The notes under the pieces: generated by a model
Told to the model about the DNA's origin: nothing
What the model saw: only the letters and a program-made list of their open reading frames with translations
Databases searched by the model: none
DNA from: Eleusine coracana subsp. coracana
Lineage: Eukaryota; Streptophyta; Magnoliopsida; Poales; Poaceae
NCBI GenBank assembly: GCA_032690845.1
Contig: CM064426.1
Span: 72,590,403 to 72,654,402 of the forward strand
Length of the DNA: 64,000 nucleotides
Reading direction: 5' to 3'
Made by a program: the position numbers and the translations under genes
Shown here: positions 34,411 to 45,318 of the stretch, in pieces
Numbering within the stretch: the stretch's first letter is position 1
How the letters are laid out: every line of letters begins with the position of its first letter

Positions 34411-36980
34411 TTATTCCCACCATATGACACAACAAGATGGTTAGACGAAGATGCATGCATGTAATCTGGGAGCTATGGGCAGACAAGTGTTCTTGGCCTT
34501 ATGCCTAAACTCTACTACATGGTCGAGCCACACAATGCACCAGGCGCGGAGTCGTCCATGAGGATAATAGCGCCAAGCCGTCGACTGACTAACATAACCG
34601 CTATTAAAGAAAAGTGCAGGGCTGATCACCGAATGAACTTTTCGAGTCGCCAAGGTTGCTGCACACCGCAAGCTTGAATCCGTCGCAGGGAGCAAGGCCA
34701 TGCACGCTCATGGTGTCCGATGTCCATCAGTTGCACTTGCTAGATGCAACTACACTTACCTACATGCAAAAAAAAAAAGAATAGCACAGCGTAGCATTCT
34801 GCACAAGTATTTTTATCTATTATAATCAGTAAGATTCTAGCACGTACTCGGAGACCGGAGTACGCTCGTAGCTTGATTCCAAGCACATGAAGCACTCTCA
34901 GTTGGACTTCTTGGCCTTTTTCTCCACTGGAACCATCATGCGTCCGAGTATGTGAGTCGTCAACTTAGTCCTGATCGTGCCTACCTGATGTGGCCTTTGA
35001 AAGTGCTGGTACACTTCCTCCAAGTGCAGCCTGCAGTTGAGCGCCCTTTCTTGACTGCTACGACATGTAGCAAAAATAAATGCACAACACATAACTTGTA
35101 CATGAGTAATAGAGCATGTCATCCCTAGCTGGCCGTCGTGATCAATGGATTTTCCATAGCAGGCTAGGGTAACGGACAAGCTAGCACACAAGCCCTTCCT
35201 CCTACACGAGAACTGTTACATGGTCATAGCGACATATTGCAGCTTCTTCTGATCTATAACTGACGAGTAGGTTATAGAAAATATAGTATCTGAGATGTCA
35301 TATTTTGTATACCTCTCGATGCCTCTGCTTGTCACTTTGTCCTACACGCTGTCAATCTCGACCCTGCCTGACCCTGCCGATGACAGCAACAGAGTCACAG
35401 AGGCATCCTTTTCATCATTGATGATGATCTTCTGGAAGTGTTTGCTCTATCAAGGACTCCTGTTTACGGAGCCTTTGTGCTAGCCGAATTCATCGGTTAG
35501 GACACCAGTTCATGAGGCGATTCCTGTTGCTATTTCGTCAATATGCAGTCGTTAGAGGCCATCGAGCTCTTCATCCTCTTGCCCGATTCCTCTTCAACAT
35601 GGAGAGACAACGGCGGAGCAGTGCATCGAAAGAACTTTGACGATTATTATCCTACAAGCGACGCAAGGGACTCAACCTATATTTGTATACATACTTTTTT
35701 TTGGATGGAGTCCCCTAAGAGTCTATCTATGTGCGTAATATTTTTTGGATAGAGATCGGTTGGTATCTGGGTTGTCTTCCATGATTCTGATTCGATTGTA
35801 GGACGTAGGGGTGAAATCAGTTCGGAAACGGACGGATATGGGTCCATCCATATCCTATTCATATTTATTTTCGAAATCAAAATTGAACTCAGATAGTGTC
35901 GAATATGAATTTGTTACGGATGGTATCGAACACAAATATGAATCGAATACAAATCAAATTCAGTACGGCAATAGATAGTATAGTTGGATCAACTGTAAAA
36001 CATAAGTCACTACTCCTCATATTTATTAGGATTTAATAATAATATTGTTTTGAATAAAAGTCAACAAATAAGTATTAACAGTATATCTCACATTGTTAGT
36101 TTTTCTTGTTTTGAGGCTCCCCAATGAAAAATGCAACTAATATGACATCAATATGTAAATAAAAATAATATGTAATCACAAGTTATTATTTTTCTTGTCC
36201 ACATTGGAAAAATCTCCTCTGGACCCACCACTCAGTCCTCCTCTTCTTCCAGGAGCGTTGTGTGAAAAGAAAATTTCCCCGATCCCACCGAGCAGTCTTC
36301 ATTCCTCCACCAGATTCATGGCCATGGGCTATGGATTTCTCCGGCCGCCGCCACAAAAGAGTACCCCAAGTCCTCCTATTACCGATTATCCAATCAATCA
36401 CTAAGTTTTAGCTCTTATCATCCTCCTCCGAACCACATTGTTCGTCTGCACTCTGCACCTCCGCCTCGGCCATGTCAGGCATGGCCGCACAAGCGCAAAG
36501 GCAACCGGTGGTATGGCGCAATCGATCTAGGCAGAAAATCGTAGTTATGGTGCACTAACGCCGCCTGACACAATATGGCATGGGAGAGCACAAAGATCAA
36601 GCGGGCAAAGCAAACAACGAAAATCCGGGAGCTGTAATTTAAAAATATCGGAAAGTGGCGTCAGTATATCCGGATCCGGCGGTTACTACGCTGGCAAATT
36701 CGATGAACTTTATCCGTAGCCGATGACGAGCAGTATCCGAAGCTTTCCTGCCAATTTGCATCCGTTTGTAAACCAACGGTCGGTCGGTCAGGCAGTCGGC
36801 AATTAGCCGAATGATTTTCACCTCGGTTTTATGTCCAACACAAGACAAATAACACTAAATCAACACCAAAAAATACGGGCAGACGGACTCACCTCCAGGC
36901 AGCCGGGAAACCAACCACGCGAGACGTCCACACGGTCCGGTGACACTCCCGTTGTTGACAGCAGCAGCCGGTGGAGTGAG
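34411..36980. other. Probable Helitron body and intergenic DNA
   Basis: No domain-bearing ORF. At 35806 a hAT-like terminus TAGGGGTGAAATCAGTTCGGAAACGG occurs, a form common at the ends of grass Ac-type elements, but the matching right end was not found. Confidence 0.4.
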
Positions 36981-36984
36981 AAAG

Positions 36985-38410
36985 GTCGACGACGCGCTGG
37001 CCCGGCCGGGAAGCAGAAGTCGTGCTCGTTCTTCGCCACGGAGGTGATCAACGACGTCCACGGCTCACCGCGCGTGTGCTGACATGACCCGTCGTCCTGC
37101 TGCGGGTGTCGGCGATGGACGTCATCACCGGCGGGATGGTGTCCTTACCGGTGCAACCACGACGACGACGAGGCAACCTCGCTCGTCGTGGGCTTAGCTA
37201 GCACGCCGGCAATCTTGATTTCTTCACCTTGGAGACAGTACCGCCCTCACCCTGGACGTAGCAGATCGAGTTCCAGTAGCCTTGATGCGGTCCTTCTTAA
37301 CGACGCTCATCATCCTCAGCTTGCTGCCGCCCGCACGCGTCGTGACCCGGCAAACGGAACGACACCTCCCCGATCCGGCCGAGTAGTCCTGGGACTTGGG
37401 CCGGGCCAAGTTCGGACGGCCTATGGCACGGATATTTGGCACGGCCCAAGGCCCGGCCCAGTATGGAAGAGTTTTGGCCCGTGCCAGCCTGGCACGAGAC
37501 ATCGGGCCGTGCCGTCCCTAGATTTTAGGCGATCGGGCGGCACGGCACGACATAATTTTTTGGGCCGTGCTCGGGCCAGCACGGCACAAATGCGGCCCGA
37601 CAGTAGATATGCCCCAGTTCTTACATCGAGGTCTATTTTTTATTTTGATTCTTATTTAAAATTTTAAACTTGTATAGATTTTGCGTTGGTAATCTAAATG
37701 CAATGATTTTTTTTCTATAATCTCACAAAAATATGCTCTCTCACTAGGAATCTTTTTTATTTTGTTGGTTTAGTTCAATTATGCAACAACTCATTAACTC
37801 GTTAATAGTCACTATTCAACATTCTCTTCTTTTTTTTTTGTAAATGTTCAAAGAAATTGAAATTTTAAATGAGACTTTGTGTATATGTACAACTTCTATA
37901 TAATCACTCATAAAAATTTTGTATAATTTTTTGTAAAATATCTAAACTTGTTTAAGTTCGAAATACTCTTTATTTATCTCAAAACATCATAACTTCTTTA
38001 TTGTTGAGTAGAATTTGAACACACTTTGATACAAATAAATTCAAAAAAAATATCATAATTTTTATAGGTTGATATTGTCTTGAGACAGCCACATAACAAA
38101 AACCAATTCAGAAATTTGAATTATTTTAATAGATAAAAAAGAGAAACAATAGCATTTTTGAAAACTGGATCGTGCCCGTGCTTGGCCCGGCACAATTGCG
38201 GCCTGTCGTGCCACGTGCCATGCTCGGGCCGTGGTTTTCCATGTCGGGCCAGCCGGCATGGCCCGATTGGGCATGACGTGCCACCATGGGCCTGGCACGG
38301 GATGGCTCGAAGCATGATAGCCCGTGCCATGCCGGCCCGGCCCGAGTCCCAGGACTACAGCCGAGACACCATGGTGGTCCTCCGGATATGACAACCTAGT
38401 CGCCTAGCTA
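36985..38410 (-). pseudogene. UBE2O-like relic 5, interrupted by a hAT element
   Basis: On the minus strand the translation gives LGD(stop)VVISGG (38408-38375) and then, across the inserted element, WCLG...RIGEVS, VCRVTTRAGGSKLRM, GGTVSKVK plus KIAGVL, QDDGSCQH and ITSVAKNEHDFCFPAG (about 37040). These match in order the UBE2O blocks LGDYVVS...WLGRVVEVS, CRVTDAGKKL, GTVARSKISGVLV, WQDGTWQHG and STSV...EHEFVPG of the two larger copies. Frameshifts and stops are frequent and no UBC domain remains. The hAT element at 37384-38357 sits exactly between the LG and RIGEV codons; removing it and one target copy rejoins the frame. Confidence 0.65.
37384..38357. mobile_element. Non-autonomous hAT-type element 2, 974 bp
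   Basis: Its near-perfect inverted ends are TAGTCCTGGGACTTGGGCC and, inverted, TAGTCCTGGGACTCGGGCC, continuing into GGCACGG-rich arms of about 150-200 bases. An 8-bp target duplication with one mismatch, CGGCCGAG (37376-37383) and CAGCCGAG (38358-38365), flanks it. The AT-rich core is homologous to element 1 at 32774. No coding sequence. Confidence 0.85.
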
Positions 38411-38495
38411 GGCACAGCTCCCTGTATAGCTGTCCGGACGCCAGGCATCCTTAGCTCCTCTAGTTTTTTTTTTTTTAAATACACTCAACACTTAA

Positions 38496-38888
38496 GCCTT
38501 GTTTGGATCCTCTAGTTGACTAAATTTTAGCTAACTAAAATTTTGAAGGTGTATGTTTGGATACATGACTAAACAAAAAGTAAACATATCTGTCCTTTAT
38601 TAACTAAATGTGTGTGAATTTAAGTAAAATATCATATGTGAAGAAGAGTAGTTTTGACTTTAGTTGGCTTTTCTCTAAATCTAGTAATCTAAAGTTTAGG
38701 AGGTGAGTTAACTAAAGTAACTAAATGACTAAACAAAAAGTAAACATATCTGTTCTTTTAAGAGGGTTGGGGTGACTAGTAATCTAAAGTTTAGGAGGTG
38801 GGTTAACTAAAGTTTAGAGATCGTGTTTGGAACAAAAGTCACTAAAGTTTAGCTAGCTAAAATTTAATAAGTGGATCCAAACATAGCC
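38496..38888. mobile_element. Tourist-like MITE, 393 bp
   Basis: GCCTTGTTTGGATCC on the left is mirrored by GGATCCAAACATAGCC on the right, with CTAAAATTTTAG-type sequence inside both arms. The flanking 3-bp TAA (38493-38495, 38889-38891) fits PIF/Harbinger. Confidence 0.65.
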
Positions 38889-38891
38889 TAA

Positions 38892-40156
38892 AAACAATAA
38901 ATCAATTACTGTGGCCAGCCCTAACGAGAACTAGCATTTTTCGGGTCTGCTCTCACACTCATGACTCATGATACTCTGATCAGCTCCAGTGCTGGAGAAA
39001 TCTGCCGAGCCACGGAGAGGAAAATTAAATAATAAAAGTACGATGGGCAGAGGACAGAAAGAAATCTAGCGAGTGTAGCCGTAAAAACTGAATTGGGCAC
39101 CGGACTTCCTCGCAGAAAAAAAAAAGAAAAAAAGGAATTGATCACCGAACCATAAGTTTCCACGGCTACATGCGTGCAGGGATATATGGCAATGTTTTTT
39201 GTGGAAAAAGAGCGTGGAACTCTTCTGCTAATGCTTCAACGAGAGCATTATCTCTGACTTGTGCGGGAATGGGTATTATCTCTTCCCAGTTAGAGGATTT
39301 CCAGTGATTTGTTAATAAGAGCTCGCTCATGTAGGATGAGATCCTACTCCTACCGGAAGAAAAGTAAGAGAGAATAAATTGATCGTTATGAGTAATATTA
39401 ACTTACATGCGAGATCAGTGTTGTGATATGTAGAGTCAGAAAGTATTTCAGATTAGAAGAGAGAGTGTTCGGATTCATAACATCTTCTATGTATTTGGAC
39501 AGTTTCGTGTTCAGATTTATTAGAGATGCTATAAATCTAGACTTAAAGTTTGAAATGCTTATATATTAGAACAGAGAGAGTATATTATATCCAAATGATT
39601 ACGTTTTTCTATATGCGGTGACCAGATCGTCACTTATTTCGCTAGCTCTCCCATGGATGCACCTCCGACTTGTTCATTCGATCCTTCTTCCACAGACTTT
39701 TCCATGGACTTCCTTTTTTTTCCCACAGATTTTATACTATGAAGCAAGTGTACAGAGCAATATTCAACCAGCTGTACTAGTACAATGCACGTTTGTGTTA
39801 AGCGCAAAATGCAAGAATTTCATGCTCGCTCTTATGCACGGGATAAGCAACTGGACCACATATATGACAAACTCTAACCAATGTAACACGCGCGGCAAGG
39901 CAAGAAAAATCTAACAAGTAGTGTTCCTCTAGATTTAGTTTCCTGAGGTACGTCAGATTTGGACGACTGCTGTGTTGAGTGGCCTAACAATTCATCAAAT
40001 TTGGGAAAGCTAGCTTTGGAACAAAACTTACTGATATCTTTGCAAGAAAAAAAAAGTCAAGTTATTAATCAGTATTGCATCATTGCATGACACGTACTGT
40101 GCTAAGAGCTTAAATTGAACGAACCTACGCTGAATTAAACGACTTTTAGGTGAGCT
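38892..40156. other. Intergenic, no gene recognised
   Basis: Short ORFs only; no transposon boundaries. The right part is the distal upstream region of the second PR5 gene. Confidence 0.45.
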
Positions 40157-40318
40157 ATGCATATAGTGCACGAAAGCGACTGCGAAGTGGCTCATGGACA
40201 GAGAGTCGATTCCCCGATTGATGATCGCTGCGTGGAAATTCCAACCGCCAAGCCTCAAGTGTTGACTGAAAGCATTGGCGATTCAACAAGGACATTTCTG
40301 TTATTCCAGTCACCATCC

Positions 40319-40331
40319 TTGACTTTATCCC
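40319..40331 (+). promoter_or_regulatory. Conserved W-box-containing motif TTGACTTTATCCC
   Basis: This is the same 13-mer found upstream of the other PR5 gene. It is 52 bases upstream of the TATA box here. A second TTGAC occurs at about 40262. Confidence 0.55.
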
Positions 40332-40383
40332 AATGCGAGATATATCTTTCGTCATCCTACCAAGAACCGTTCCTCATCCTATC

Positions 40384-40391
40384 TATAAATA
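40384..40391 (+). promoter_or_regulatory. TATA box of the plus-strand PR5 gene
   Basis: TATAAATACCCATGCG is identical to the core promoter of the paralogue at 3285. The ATG follows about 105 bases downstream. Confidence 0.8.
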
Positions 40392-40495
40392 CCCATGCGT
40401 GCCTCCTCCCTAAAACATCATACATCATCCCACACGGCCACACCCACACTACCATACAATCTGATCAAGCTCAAGCAAGGAGCATCATCAAAAAA

Positions 40496-41026
40496 ATGGC
40501 TTCCCTGGCAGCTGTGCCCTTGGTCCTCTTCCTGGTCCTCGCCGCCTCTGCTGCCAGCGCCAGCGCGGCGGCCACGTTCTACATAAAGAACAACTGCCCC
40601 TACACGGTGTGGCCGGCGGCCACCCCGGTCGGCGGAGGGAGGCAGCTCAACTCCGGCCAGACATGGACCCTCAACATTCCCTCCGGGACAAGCGGAGGCA
40701 GGGTGTGGGGCCGCACGGGCTGCTCCTTCAACGGCGACAGGGGGAGGTGCCAGACCGGCGACTGCGCCGGCGCGCTGTCCTGCAAGCTGTCCGGGCAGCC
40801 GCCACTGACGCTTGCCGAGTTCACCATCGGCAACGGCCAGGACTTCTACGACATCTCCGTAATCGACGGGTACAACCTGCCCATGTCCTTCTCCTGCAGC
40901 AACGGGCCCAACCTGGTGTGCCGTGCTGACAGGTGTCCCGACGCCTACCTCTACCCGACCGATGACACCAAGAACCATGCCTGCAACGGCAACAACAACA
41001 GCTACCGGGTCACCTTCTGCCCATGA
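40496..41026 (+). CDS. Thaumatin-like protein, PR5 family, short type (176 aa)
   Basis: An intronless gene for a secreted short thaumatin-like protein. The ATG at 40496 is chosen because it starts a typical signal peptide (MASLAAVPLVLFLVLAASAA...). An upstream in-frame extension to 40157 lies in promoter DNA before the TATA box and is rejected. The mature part reads TFYIKNNCPYTVWPAATPVG, GRVWGRTGCSFNG, CQTGDCAG, PPLTLAEFTIGNGQDFYDIS, NLPMSFSCSNGPNLVC and NNSYRVTFCP, with ten cysteines. It is strongly similar along its length to the minus-strand gene at 2653-3180, from which it differs most in the signal peptide and at a few surface positions. Its expected role is as an apoplastic, stress-induced PR5 protein. 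It is intact. A CACTA element begins 155 bases after the stop. Confidence 0.95.
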   Translation: MASLAAVPLVLFLVLAASAASASAAATFYIKNNCPYTVWPAATPVGGGRQLNSGQTWTLNIPSGTSGGRVWGRTGCSFNGDRGRCQTGDCAGALSCKLSGQPPLTLAEFTIGNGQDFYDISVIDGYNLPMSFSCSNGPNLVCRADRCPDAYLYPTDDTKNHACNGNNNSYRVTFCP

Positions 41027-41180
41027 GGCGAGGTGGACTATCACATAAGTAATAGCAAATACAGGACCTTGTTGCTAGCTTCCGTACGTGTACGTTTGCT
41101 AGTGGAGAATAAAGTTTATGATCAATAAGAGATATGAATATATGATATCGTCACAATAAGTTGTTCACGCATGGACGTCT

Positions 41181-42108
41181 CACTACAACAAATCTGCTCT
41201 ATAGTGGCGCCACTAAAATTCACCTAGTGGAGTGTTAAAGGAACCCGTTGCTACAGTGCTAAAATATTTAGAGACGAGCCACATCATGGTTTGTCTCTAA
41301 AAACCTAAGGCCAGTATTTTGTTTCTTTTCTTTGGCCCGTTTGGCCCATGATCAAAATGAAAACCACCCCTCTCTCAAACCCTAGACTCTCCCATTCTCC
41401 TTCACCTTGTCGCCTCCTACCCCACTCCCGGCTTTCACCTTGTCGCCTCCTCCTTCTCCACTCCCGGCCACCCCTACCTTTGCCCTCGATGTCCTCTCTT
41501 GGCTGCCGCCATCTCCAAACTGTTGTATCCACATCCTCACCGCCGCCCTCCTTGCATCATCCTTGCCCTGACCTCGAGCCCTTATACCCTCGTCACCTCA
41601 TCTATGTCCTCCTCACACCATCCACACTGACATCCTCAGCGCTAACGCCCTCCTCGCGTTGTCCTCGCCCCACCACTGCCGAGCCGCTGCACCGGCACCA
41701 CCACCCTCTCGTTGTCCACGGGTGTGGCTCCCTCCTCATGTTGTCCATGAGCAGATCTACCCGGGATTGGGGCGAGCAGAGCGGCATGGTGGCTAATCTG
41801 GTCGGAGGGGGGCGAGCACCACAACGCGATGGCAGATCTAGCCGGCGTGATGTCTCGCACGGATGTGGCTTGCCAGTGCCCCCCCCCCCCTCCCCCTCCA
41901 CCTTAGCGTCAGCAGACAACAGTTACAACGGCGGCCAAAGCCGCATTGTTTTTTGTTTTCTCAATTGATTTGTAGGATGCTACAAGTCGTCGCTACAATA
42001 TTTTTTCTTACAGCGGTGAACTTGCACCCCCCTTGTTGAGGTTGGCAAGTTTCCATCCGCACCGCTAGAGTCTTTTTTCCGCCTCTATAGAGGCTATTTA
42101 TCGTAGTG
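41181..42108. mobile_element. Non-autonomous CACTA element, 928 bp
   Basis: The left end CACTACAACAAAT and the right end, inverted, CACTACGATAAAT are CACTA termini. The 3-bp target duplication TCT lies on both sides (41178-41180, 42109-42111). Subterminal CTCTATAGTGGCGCCACTA-like and CCTCTATAGAGG palindromic words are present. The GC-rich centre (41350-41970) is open for 206 codons on the plus strand but is Pro/Ser-rich with no domain and is probably captured or random. A poly-C run lies at 41879-41890. It inserted just 3' of the PR5 gene. Confidence 0.8.
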
Positions 42109-42599
42109 TCTATGCATATGGAACTTGTAGCTAGCTTCCGTACGTGTTACAAATTCTTCAACTTGACAGATATGATGTCTTGAAAATATCCCGGCTCAAA
42201 TTATAGTGCACCGACCCAACCACATCCCGGCTCGTCACTTTGTACGAGCTTCTCAGGCGCTAAAACGCCGTGACCTGTGGCGTTCCACTACTGACATCGT
42301 TTTAGTGCACCGCAGTGGAAGAGGAAGACTATGATGTTGGCAACTCAGGAAACACAGACAAGACATTGTCTTCCGATCTCTACCTCCATCCATCACACGC
42401 CCTACATTCTGCACACGCAATAGATCTGTTTCTGACTGCCTGCTTGTGACATCTGCCAGATCAGGGATGGAAAAACGCAAATTCTTCTCCCCTAATAGAT
42501 TGCGAACACAACGGCAACATGGCTGTTTGGAAGAAGAGGCGAGTATGACTTTGTGAAAGCTAGTGGCAGTGCAATTGTCGCGGCCTTCTCCGTATCCAC

Positions 42600-43140
42600 G
42601 GTGGTGATGGAGTCATGGAGACCGCTCCGGCGAGGCTGAGGACCCCACAGTGGTGGCAGGTCCGCCCCAGTCTGGACACGGTCCTCGACAGCGTGACTGC
42701 CGTAGCGGCAGCGCCGGCAGAGGATTCTGACCCCAAGTGGGCGATCGAGGTGGAAGTCCGCATTAAGAAGGACGAGATCGCAGTGGTCGTGGCTCTGGAC
42801 CAGCCTCCAGTCGCAAACTCACGCCCTAGCTAATCAAAGCTCTCCTTTCAATTGGACAAGATGCCGCACAAGAAATCCTGATGCATCCTATGCCTAGCTA
42901 GATGTCATATCAACACCACTGGACAAGATGCGTCATTGAGACTTGAGGTCACTCTTCCTCCGCTAGCTTTTTATAGAGCCAACATATCATTCATTCATAA
43001 TGTACTCTACCTGATTCCATGTAAACTACCACAGCTCACAAGTGTAACTGGCCATTAACATTACTATTCCACAACAAAACTTTACAAATCATATAATATA
43101 TACTGTCAGATAATAACAAGTACCATAATTTCGAATCAAA
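42600..43140. repeat. Locally duplicated unit, copy A (coding-like plus flank)
   Basis: 42600-42835 is open on the plus strand (DPKWAIEVEVRIKKDEIAVV... then stop). It aligns with 46960-47260 (VPKSALDMEVLKKD, interrupted by stops), and its flank 42840-43140 aligns with 44850-45090 and 47265-47565 (GAAATCCTGATGCATCCTA, ACTTGAGGT, TTTTTATAG, GTAAACTACCACAGC). The protein is not recognised and the copies disagree in frame, so these are decayed relics of an unknown gene. Confidence 0.5.
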
Positions 43141-43512
43141 GGCGGAAGGGTAAAAGTTTTGCTAAAAATCGGGTTCACTTATGAAACTGATATGCATCCA
43201 TTTTCTAAGGATATTGTTTTCATCCCCTCCTACAAAATTGGGTTCATTAATGAAGAAAATGTAATGGGTACTTCGGATTTCGAAATTAAAGAATTATTTA
43301 TTGTGAAATATAAAAAATTGTTACAAGGGGAGCAGTAATACAATTTGAGGAAATGTAACGGCTCAAGATTTTCCCTTGGTGATGTAAAGGGATAAGCGAG
43401 CTGTCCCATGCATGCATGTCATTTCGAATAGGCTAAGTACAGAACAAGCTGTCGTACACGATCAGGAGAACACCTGTCCCTGAGGAATCTGCGATTCAAG
43501 TTTCACCAGATG

Positions 43513-44045
43513 ATGCTTCCCAGTTTTCTATTCCTCGGGGCAGTCGACATCAGCAAATTAAAGGAGTTACTAGCATTGAAAAATGTGTTGGTAATCCCCT
43601 TTTTGAATAGTGTTGAAATCACACGCCACTAAGCATAGAGGTGTTATATAGTACTGGAGGAGCACTAGCTACATCAAAGCACAGCATAAGCAAGTAGTCA
43701 TCAATATTTTGACGCTTAGGCAAATTGTCTCTGGTTAGCGTTGTGTTATTAGCAAGCAAACAGAGAAAAATATGAATGCGACTATAACTTTCCATACAAC
43801 AGGGGTATAAATCTGCTTCAACCCCCTACAGGTACGGTAATCACTGCATACAAAGACCGCACCGAATAATTACCATAAGACTCAAATTGCCAGATTAAGG
43901 AATCTTTTTCTAAGGATAATTGAACACTAGAAAAAAATCATAATCATGCCACATATTCATAGGCCTGCTGTCGAGGGTCCTTCTAAAGGTGAACTTTAAG
44001 CTCACTTCATCCCATGCCTCAGCTATAGTACTAATAAATAGCAGT
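43513..44045. repeat. Segmental duplication block X, copy 1
   Basis: About 530 bases closely matching 52996-53536 in the same orientation (GTTAGCGTTGTGTTATTAGC, CAAATTGCCAGATTAAGGAA and other shared words). It is non-coding. 43140-43512 before it is AT-rich and unremarkable. Confidence 0.8.
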
Positions 44046-44101
44046 GCTATACACACGGCTCGGTCATCTGACCCAGCCATACCACCAGTGCAGATCAGTG
44101 A

Positions 44102-44650
44102 ATTGGCTTGAATTGATTTGGATAGATCTATCCAATTCAATGTTTATTTCATCGTCAGTCTAAGTAGGATGGACAGAAGCAGATAATATTTTTTATAGAT
44201 ACTGGATGAGCCTGTTCAAGAAAATTAGCCAGACAACAATGTCCAACTTGTAAAAGCGTGATTATTAGTAAATAATTAAAGATTATTAGCATGTTATAAT
44301 ATTAATTAGTATATTATATTATGAGATTATAGTTAATAAACACTCGTATGTTAATTAATATACAAAAGATACATGGATTAGAATCTAATTGTTGGTAATT
44401 AGCATATTTATTATTAATTAAGCATTGTCATAACAAGATTACCATTTACAAATATTAAAATAGGTTAATTAGTATGTATTTTATTGTTATTATTGGCATC
44501 TAAGATATATAATTAAGTTAATTATTCTCATCTAACCTATCTTATCACTCCAACCAAACAAAAAAACTTGAATTGTTCTATCCAATCAAACAAACATTGA
44601 GTTATACTCCCTCTCAGAAAAGTATGGATGCTCAACCAAACACAGCCTGA
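44102..44650. mobile_element. MITE-like insertion absent from the paralogous block
   Basis: Compared with 56560-56590, copy 1 carries about 550 extra bases here. The edges are loosely inverted (TTGAATTGATTTGGATAG against, inverted, TTTGATTGGATAGAACAATTCAAG) and the right end reads CAAACACAGCC, then TGA. It is AT-rich and non-coding. Confidence 0.5.
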
Positions 44651-44870
44651 GTGTATGAGCATGCTTTACACTAGTCGTACGTTAAAGTGGGAAGACCCAG
44701 CCATACGTCAAGCAGTTACAACTAATAAATCCCATGATTCATTTACTGTAGTGTAGATATCCAAAAGCTGGATGGCTACACTGCAAGTGCCAAACCATTC
44801 ATGGAATTGTCAATGCTAGTAAGCTCTCACCCTAGCTAATCAAACTTCTTGATGATAAAGAAGAAGTTCC
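44650..44870. repeat. Segmental duplication block Y, copy 1
   Basis: This matches 56585-56807 (GAGCATGCTTTACACTAG, CATGATTCATTTACTGTAGT, CTACACTGCAAGTGCCAAAC) in the same orientation. Confidence 0.8.
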
Positions 44871-45318
44871 ACAAGAAATCCTGACGCATCCTAAACCTAG
44901 TGTTCCTACCAATTACCAACGCTATTGGGACAACGTCACGGAGAGTTGGTTGGTTTTTCTCTCAGCTACCTAGTGACTTGAGGTTACTCTTCCTTCTCTA
45001 GGTTTTTATAGCCAACGTGTCATTAATTCATGATGTACGACCTGATTCCGTGTAAACCAACACAGCACAGAAGTGTAACTAGCCACTAAAACTCATTCGT
45101 ATGAACCACATGATTTTCTTTTGGCTTATACTCAAGGACAGACTTAATACAAGAGGGTTACTTTAGATGGAAAAAACATGGAACTTCCATCCTACACCTG
45201 TGACCTTTGGATTTATCAGAAAGAAGAAACGCTCATTCGCAAAAAAAAAAGAAAAGGAAGAAGAAAAAGAAGAATGAGTTCAATTTGTAGCAAAGCTTCA
45301 TGCATGCGTTTAATTTGT

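Noticed and set aside
40157..40495. N-terminal extension of the plus-strand PR5 protein
   Set aside because: It lies upstream of and across the TATA box. The signal peptide starts at 40496, as in the paralogue.
40418..41044. Long minus-strand ORF (208 codons) opposite the second PR5 gene
   Set aside because: It is an antisense shadow caused by GC-rich third positions; no domain.
41348..41968. 206-codon ORF inside the CACTA element
   Set aside because: Low-complexity Ser/Pro/Leu composition and no similarity to CACTA transposase; kept only as element interior.
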